Origin: Paludibacterium paludis
GTDB taxonomy: Bacteria; Pseudomonadota; Gammaproteobacteria; Burkholderiales; Chromobacteriaceae
Direction of reading: 5' to 3'
Length of the DNA: 64,000 nt
Assembly: GCF_018802605.1 (NCBI RefSeq)
Contig: NZ_CP069161.1
Location: forward strand, 1,054,001 to 1,118,000
Of the stretch, positions 59,185 to 64,000 are shown piece after piece. The notes under the pieces are model-generated. The model was not told where the DNA came from. It saw only the letters and a list, made by a program, of their open reading frames with translations, and did not search any database. Position 1 is the stretch's first letter. Each line of letters starts with the position of its first letter. The translations under genes were made by a program, and so were the position numbers.

Positions 59185-60345
59185 TTGGATCTGGATCTTT
59201 GGTGGCTGCTGCTCTTGCCAGCCTTTTTCCTGCTGGGCTGGTTGGCCGCGCGCGTGGACATGCGCGCCGTACTGACACAGGCCAAGAGTGTTCCCGCCGG
59301 TTTTTTCCGCGGGCTCGATGCCCTGGTCGACGATAAAACCGATGTGGCGGCGCGAGCGCTGGCCGAAGTGGCGAGGGCCCAGCAGTCCTCGCTCGAATTG
59401 CCGATGACACTCGGCAAGCTCTATCGCAAGCGGGGCGAGAACGACCGCGCCATCCGTCTGCACCAGTCGATGCTCGATTCGAGCGACTTGCCCGCCGAAC
59501 ATCGCGACAGCGTGCTGTTCGAGCTGGCGAGGGATTTTCGCAAGGCGGGACTGGTCGATCGGGCGGAAGAAATCCTCCTGAAACTCCTCGATGGCAATAT
59601 GGCGTTGAACGCGCGCCGCGAATTGCTCAACATTTACCAGCAGGACCGCGACTGGAGCAAGGCCATCGACACGGCCCGGGCATTGCGCAGCGATGCCCAT
59701 TCGTTCCAGCACGAGGTTGCCCAGTTCCACTGTGAGCTGGCCCAGGGTGAGCTGTTCCGCTCCAACCTCGAGGTGGCGCGCGACTTGGTCGACAAAGCTC
59801 TTCATGCCAATCGAAAATGTGTTCGCGCCAACTTGTTGAAAGGCGATATCGCCTTTACCGAGGAGCGCTACGAAGAAGCGATCGACGCCTGGCAGGGCAT
59901 CGAGAACCAGAATTACGAATACCTGAGCATGGCGGCCGAACGGTTGTTCGACGCCTATGAAAAACTGGGCAAGCCGGCCGAAGGGATCGCCTTGCTGCGC
60001 GGTTATCAGAAGACCTTCCCGCAGCTGGATCTGACGGATCTGCTCTACCAGAAGATCGCAACCTACGAGGGCGAAGCCAGGGCGCTGGAAGCGGCGCGCG
60101 AAAGCGTTTATGCCCGTCCCACCCTGTCCGGCGTGTATCGTCTGATCGAGGCGCAAATGACGGGGATGTCGCCGGAGGGCCGCATGGACGCCGAGGTGGC
60201 CCGGGCCGTGCTGCAAAAGCATGCGCTGCGTCTCTTGATGCACCGGTGCAAGTGCTGCAATTTCCGTTCGCGCGCTTTTTTCTGGCATTGCCCCGCGTGC
60301 GGCGAATGGGAAAGTTTTACCCCGAACCGATCCGAAACCCATTGA
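59185..60345 (+). CDS. lapB: LPS assembly regulator LapB (YciM)
   Basis: The 386-residue protein has an N-terminal membrane anchor (about 5-20, WWLLLLPAFFLLGWLAARVD), about nine tetratricopeptide-like repeats and a C-terminal rubredoxin-like metal site with CKCC and CPACGEWES. LapB controls LPS amounts by guiding LpxC to FtsH proteolysis. It starts with TTG (59185) after AAGGA; the sequence from there is the family N-terminus. pyrF follows after 20 bp, as in E. coli. Confidence 0.95.
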   Translation: MDLDLWWLLLLPAFFLLGWLAARVDMRAVLTQAKSVPAGFFRGLDALVDDKTDVAARALAEVARAQQSSLELPMTLGKLYRKRGENDRAIRLHQSMLDSSDLPAEHRDSVLFELARDFRKAGLVDRAEEILLKLLDGNMALNARRELLNIYQQDRDWSKAIDTARALRSDAHSFQHEVAQFHCELAQGELFRSNLEVARDLVDKALHANRKCVRANLLKGDIAFTEERYEEAIDAWQGIENQNYEYLSMAAERLFDAYEKLGKPAEGIALLRGYQKTFPQLDLTDLLYQKIATYEGEARALEAARESVYARPTLSGVYRLIEAQMTGMSPEGRMDAEVARAVLQKHALRLLMHRCKCCNFRSRAFFWHCPACGEWESFTPNRSETH

Positions 60346-60365
60346 TGTAGACACAGGACTCCTGA

Positions 60366-61112
60366 ATGAACCCACTTGCCGCCCCTGGTTTTGCCTCCAC
60401 CACGACGTCGCCCGTGATTGTGGCGCTGGATTTCGCCGATCCGAACAGCGCGCTGGCGTTCGCCGCGCGTCTGGATCCATCCCAGTGCCGGGTGAAGGTG
60501 GGAAAGGAGCTGTTCACCGCTTCGGGCCGCTCGCTGATCGACGCGCTGGTCGCCCGGGGGTTTCAGGTGTTTCTGGATCTCAAGTTTCACGACATTCCCA
60601 ATACCGTCGCCCAGGCCTGCAAGATGGCCGCCGAGTCCGGCGTCTGGATGGTGAATGTGCATGCCAGCGGCGGGCGTCGCATGATGGAAACCGCTCGCGA
60701 GGGTCTGGCGCATTACAGCCAGCGACCCTTGCTGATCGCCGTGACGGTGCTGACCAGCATGGAGGCGGGCGATCTGGCCGAAGTCGGCATCGCCGTTCCT
60801 CCTGCCGAGCATGTGCTGCGCCTTGCCTCCCTGACCCGCGATTGCGGTCTGGACGGCGTGGTGTGCTCCGCCCTGGAAGCGCCCTTGCTCAAGAGCGAGC
60901 TGGGGGCTGCGTTCCGGCTGGTGACCCCGGGAATCCGGCTGTCCGATAGCGCGGCCGACGACCAGCGTCGCGTGATGACGCCGGTGTCGGCCCTGGCCGC
61001 CGGCGCCGATTATCTGGTGATCGGCAGGCCGATCACCCGCGCTGACGCCCCGCTTGACGTGCTCTACAAGATCAATCGCGACATTTCCCTTTATCAGGCT
61101 GAACACTCATGA
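60366..61112 (+). CDS. pyrF: Orotidine 5'-phosphate decarboxylase
   Basis: The 248-residue TIM-barrel enzyme makes UMP, the last step of de novo pyrimidine synthesis. It has [16 protein letters not shown], the catalytic [14 protein letters not shown] with its Asp-Lys-Asp array and [17 protein letters not shown]. It overlaps the ugd start by four bases (ATGA), so the two are translationally coupled; UMP supply and UDP-sugar use are thus linked in one transcript. Confidence 0.96.
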   Translation: MNPLAAPGFASTTTSPVIVALDFADPNSALAFAARLDPSQCRVKVGKELFTASGRSLIDALVARGFQVFLDLKFHDIPNTVAQACKMAAESGVWMVNVHASGGRRMMETAREGLAHYSQRPLLIAVTVLTSMEAGDLAEVGIAVPPAEHVLRLASLTRDCGLDGVVCSALEAPLLKSELGAAFRLVTPGIRLSDSAADDQRRVMTPVSALAAGADYLVIGRPITRADAPLDVLYKINRDISLYQAEHS

Positions 61113-62428
61113 AAATCACCGTTATCGGCTCCGGCTATGTGGGCCTTGTAACCGGAACCTGCCTTGCCGAAATGGGCAACCAGGTGTGTTGTCTGGATGT
61201 CGATCCGGCCAAGATCGCCATCTTGCGCCAGGGCGGTATCCCTATCTACGAGCCGGGCCTTGACGAAATGGTCAAGCGCAACGTGGCAGCCGGCCGCCTG
61301 TCGTTCACCACGGATGTGGCGGAGTCGGTGGCTTTTGGCGACATCCAGTTCATCGCCGTGGGTACGCCCCCGGACGAAGACGGCTCGGCGGATCTGCAGT
61401 ATGTTCTGGCGGCCGCCCGCAACATCGCCGAGCACATGGACGACTACAAGGTGGTGGTCGACAAATCCACCGTTCCGGTGGGCACCGCCGACAAGGTCCG
61501 CGATACCATTGCCGCGACCCTGGCCCGGCGCGGCGCGGACATTCCGTTCAGCGTGGTGTCCAATCCGGAATTCCTCAAGGAAGGCGCGGCCATCGAGGAC
61601 TTCATGAAGCCCGATCGTGTTGTGGTCGGCGCCGAGGACGAGAGGGCGATCGACGTGATGCGCCGCCTTTATTCCCCGTTCCAGCGTAACCACGACCGTA
61701 TCCTGTTCATGGATGTGCGCTCGGCCGAACTGACCAAGTACGCGGCCAACGCCATGCTGGCCACACGCATTTCGTTCATGAACGAACTGGCCAACCTCGC
61801 CGAGACACTGGGGGCCGATATCGAGCTTGTGCGCCGTGGCATCGGTTCCGATCCGCGCATCGGCTATCACTTCCTGTATCCCGGCGCCGGATACGGCGGC
61901 TCGTGCTTCCCCAAGGACGTGAAGGCCCTGGTGAGCATCGGCAAGGAAAACGGCCATCCGCTGCGTGTCCTTGCCGCCGTGGAAGCGGCGAACGATGCCC
62001 AAAAGCTGCGTCTCGTGGACAAAGTCGTCGCCCGCTTCGGCGAGGATCTTTCCGGGCGCCGTTTCACGATCTGGGGCCTGGCCTTCAAACCCAATACCGA
62101 TGATATGCGCGAGGCTTCGTCGCGGGTGATCATTCGCGAGCTTGTCCGTCGCGGCGCGAGCGTTGCGGCTTTCGACCCGGTCGCCTCTCACGAGGCCAGC
62201 CGGGTGCTGGAGGACGTCGCTGGCGTGGATTTCGCCGAGGACATGATGGATGCCCTGGACGGCGCGGACGCCCTTTTGATCGTGACCGAATGGAAGCAGT
62301 TCCGCAGCCCCGATTTCGAACAGATCCGCGCGCGTCTGAAAGCGCCGGTGATCATCGACGGACGCAATATGTACGATCCGGCCTGGGTGCGCGGATTGGG
62401 ATTCGATTATCTGGCGATCGGACGCTGA
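61109..62428 (+). CDS. ugd: UDP-glucose 6-dehydrogenase
   Basis: The 439-residue enzyme oxidises UDP-glucose to UDP-glucuronate for LPS and capsule sugars. It begins [23 protein letters not shown] (NAD loop), has [29 protein letters not shown] and the catalytic Cys in [16 protein letters not shown]. Length is standard. It lies between pyrF and hldA in one same-strand run. Confidence 0.96.
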   Translation: MKITVIGSGYVGLVTGTCLAEMGNQVCCLDVDPAKIAILRQGGIPIYEPGLDEMVKRNVAAGRLSFTTDVAESVAFGDIQFIAVGTPPDEDGSADLQYVLAAARNIAEHMDDYKVVVDKSTVPVGTADKVRDTIAATLARRGADIPFSVVSNPEFLKEGAAIEDFMKPDRVVVGAEDERAIDVMRRLYSPFQRNHDRILFMDVRSAELTKYAANAMLATRISFMNELANLAETLGADIELVRRGIGSDPRIGYHFLYPGAGYGGSCFPKDVKALVSIGKENGHPLRVLAAVEAANDAQKLRLVDKVVARFGEDLSGRRFTIWGLAFKPNTDDMREASSRVIIRELVRRGASVAAFDPVASHEASRVLEDVAGVDFAEDMMDALDGADALLIVTEWKQFRSPDFEQIRARLKAPVIIDGRNMYDPAWVRGLGFDYLAIGR

Positions 62429-62436
62429 AGACCGGT

Positions 62437-63399
62437 ATGAGTGTGCTTGAAAACTGGGGATTGACCCCGGAGACGCTGTCGTCCAGGCTGGCGGCGGCCA
62501 AGGTGCTGGTGGTGGGCGATGTGATGCTCGACCGTTACTGGTTTGGCGATGTGAACCGCATTTCGCCGGAGGCGCCGGTGCCGGTCGCCCGCATTGACCG
62601 CAGCGAGGAGCGCGCCGGCGGCGCCGCCAATGTGGCGCGCAATATCGCCAGCCTCGGCGGGCAGGCGACCCTGTTGTCGGTGGTGGGCGACGATGAGCCG
62701 GGCCGGGCGCTTGAAGCGCTGATGCGCGCCGACGGCGTGCGCACCGAGTTTCGCCGCGACGCCTCGATTTCGACCACGATCAAGTTGCGGGTCGTGGCCC
62801 GGCAGCAACAGTTGATCCGGCTCGATTTCGAAGACGCGCCGAGCCACGAGGTGCTGGCCGATTCGCTCGATGCGTTCGAGGCGGCGGTGGATGGGCACGA
62901 TGTCGTCATCCTGTCCGACTACGGCAAGGGCGGCCTCGCCCACGTAACGAAAATGATCGAGGCGGCGCGCCGTCATGGCAAGCCGGTGTTGATCGATCCC
63001 AAAGGCGACGATTACGCGAAATATGCCGGCGCCACCTTGCTGACGCCCAACCGCAGTGAGTTTCGCGAAGTGGCGGGCAGCTGGAAGGGCGAAGAGGAGC
63101 TGGTGCGCAAGGCGGATGCCCTGCGCCGTGAACTGGCGCTCGATGCCCTGCTCGTGACGCGCAGCGAAGAGGGCATGACCCTGTTCACCCAGGATGGCGC
63201 GTTGCACCAGCCGACGCTGGCGCGGGAAGTGTATGATGTGTCGGGCGCCGGCGATACCGTGATCGGCACGCTGGGCCTGATGATGGCGGCAGGCCTGCCC
63301 ATGCCGGCCGCCATGTCGCTGGCCAATGCCGCGGCCGGCGTCGTGGTGGCCAAACTGGGAACCGCGGTGTGCAGTCGGCAGGAGCTGTTCGCGGCCTGA
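62437..63399 (+). CDS. hldA: D-glycero-beta-D-manno-heptose-7-phosphate kinase (HldA)
   Basis: The 320-residue PfkB-type kinase has [43 protein letters not shown] and the catalytic [20 protein letters not shown]. It matches the kinase half of HldE (RfaE); the cytidylyltransferase half is absent, so a separate hldC is expected elsewhere. It starts at an ATG (62437) nine bases after the ugd stop; an upstream overlapping frame is spurious. hldD follows after 17 bp, so these genes supply ADP-heptose for LPS core. Confidence 0.94.
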   Translation: MSVLENWGLTPETLSSRLAAAKVLVVGDVMLDRYWFGDVNRISPEAPVPVARIDRSEERAGGAANVARNIASLGGQATLLSVVGDDEPGRALEALMRADGVRTEFRRDASISTTIKLRVVARQQQLIRLDFEDAPSHEVLADSLDAFEAAVDGHDVVILSDYGKGGLAHVTKMIEAARRHGKPVLIDPKGDDYAKYAGATLLTPNRSEFREVAGSWKGEEELVRKADALRRELALDALLVTRSEEGMTLFTQDGALHQPTLAREVYDVSGAGDTVIGTLGLMMAAGLPMPAAMSLANAAAGVVVAKLGTAVCSRQELFAA

Positions 63400-63416
63400 C
63401 AGATGAAGGAATTCGC

Positions 63417-64000
63417 ATGACTATCGTCGTTACCGGCGCAGCCGGCTTTATTGGTTCGAATATCGTCAAGGGACTCAACGAGCGTGGCATCACCGATATC
63501 ATCGCCGTCGACAATCTGACCCGCGGCGACAAGTTCCGCAATCTTGTCGATTGCGAGATCGCCGATTACATCGACAAGCTCGATTTCATCGCGGGCATCG
63601 AAGCCGGCGATTTCGATGACAGCCTGGATGCCATCCTGCATCAGGGGGCCTGCTCGGACACCATGAATCATGATGGCAAGTACATGATGGAAAACAACTA
63701 TCAGTACACCATGACATTGTTCGAGTTTTGTCAGGACGAAGAAATTCCGCTGCTGCTCGCCTCCAGCGCCGCGACCTACGGCAAGGGCGAGGTGTTCCGC
63801 GAAGAGCGCGAGTTCGAAGGCCCGCTGAATGTTTACGGCTATTCCAAGTTCCTGTTCGATCAGGTTCTGCGCCGTCGCATGGCGGACGGGTTGACCGCTC
63901 AGGTCGCCGCCTTCCGTTACTTCAATGTGTACGGCCCCCGCGAGCAGCACAAGGAACGAATGGCCTCCGTGGCTTTCCACAACTTCAACCAGTATCGCGA
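63417..64000 (+). CDS. hldD: ADP-L-glycero-D-manno-heptose 6-epimerase (partial)
   Basis: The visible 194 residues open [20 protein letters not shown] (NAD loop) and contain [32 protein letters not shown], the catalytic [15 protein letters not shown] and [20 protein letters not shown]. This is HldD/RfaD/GmhD, which forms ADP-L-glycero-heptose, the precursor of LPS core heptose. The gene runs off the right edge; family length is about 330 residues. AAGGAA precedes the ATG. Confidence 0.96.
   Translation, partial: MTIVVTGAAGFIGSNIVKGLNERGITDIIAVDNLTRGDKFRNLVDCEIADYIDKLDFIAGIEAGDFDDSLDAILHQGACSDTMNHDGKYMMENNYQYTMTLFEFCQDEEIPLLLASSAATYGKGEVFREEREFEGPLNVYGYSKFLFDQVLRRRMADGLTAQVAAFRYFNVYGPREQHKERMASVAFHNFNQYR

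Overview
This 64 kb window is high-GC, gene-dense Gram-negative chromosome. The gene orders pyrG-kdsA-eno-ftsB, yceD-rpmF-plsX-fabHDG-acpP-fabF, tyrA/aroA-cmk-rpsA-ihfB-lapAB-pyrF and ugd-hldA-hldD, plus tandem cheV genes and an FleS-like kinase, suggest a motile betaproteobacterium, most likely in the Neisseriales/Chromobacteriaceae. That placement is inferred from gene order and protein character, not from a database search. I see no prophage, insertion sequence, CRISPR array, rRNA or tRNA gene.

Layout: 1-299 is the start of a probable diguanylate cyclase. 0.4-4.5 kb (minus) holds ftsB, eno, kdsA and pyrG. 4.9-5.3 kb holds rpmB-rpmG, closed by a clear terminator. 5.4-7.3 kb (minus) is an overlapping tsaB-rimI-UDG operon. 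7.3-27.8 kb is a large signalling region of two chemotaxis gene sets transcribed away from each other. The minus-strand set is HDOD/EAL, cheA1, cheZ, cheY1 and two cheV genes. The plus-strand set is a soluble sensor kinase, a STAS protein, a SpoIIE-type phosphatase, a short MCP, cheY2, cheA2, cheW, two large MCPs, cheR, cheB and cheD. 27.8-29.1 kb holds fdxA and gluQ. 29.2-33.9 kb is gcvT-gcvH-gcvP behind a tandem glycine riboswitch. 33.9-39.6 kb is a more accessory stretch: an orphan helical protein, a solitary DppA-type binding protein, MetY, a BLUF photoreceptor and a DUF2520 protein. 39.6-47.2 kb holds an RsmI-like methylase, maf, then yceD-rpmF and the fatty-acid synthesis cluster. 47.4-54.5 kb mixes pabC, a DUF5610 protein, an EAL protein, an AT-richer island (LuxR-like regulator, cupin, small ORF), DUF4936, tyrA, a PRA-PH-family protein and a GNAT. 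54.5-64 kb is aroA, cmk, rpsA, ihfB, lapA, lapB, pyrF, ugd, hldA and the start of hldD.

The most distinctive region is 13.8-27.8 kb. The two large MCP genes share a cytoplasmic module of about 1,544 bp that is essentially identical at the nucleotide level but carry different periplasmic sensor domains, which points to recent gene conversion or duplication. The shared module contains a PAS domain with the Aer2-type heme-ligand His and distal Trp at the same 49-residue spacing, so both receptors probably sense oxygen or another gas as well as a periplasmic ligand. Only the first keeps a C-terminal WEEF-type CheR tether. Upstream, a histidine kinase, a STAS antagonist and a SpoIIE phosphatase form an apparent partner-switching module with no RsbW-type kinase in the window. 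Next to it, a short MCP ends in a CheZ-like FQD...Q motif. Together with a CheW-less CheA/CheZ/2xCheV set on the other strand, this is an unusual wiring of chemotaxis, gas sensing and possible partner switching.
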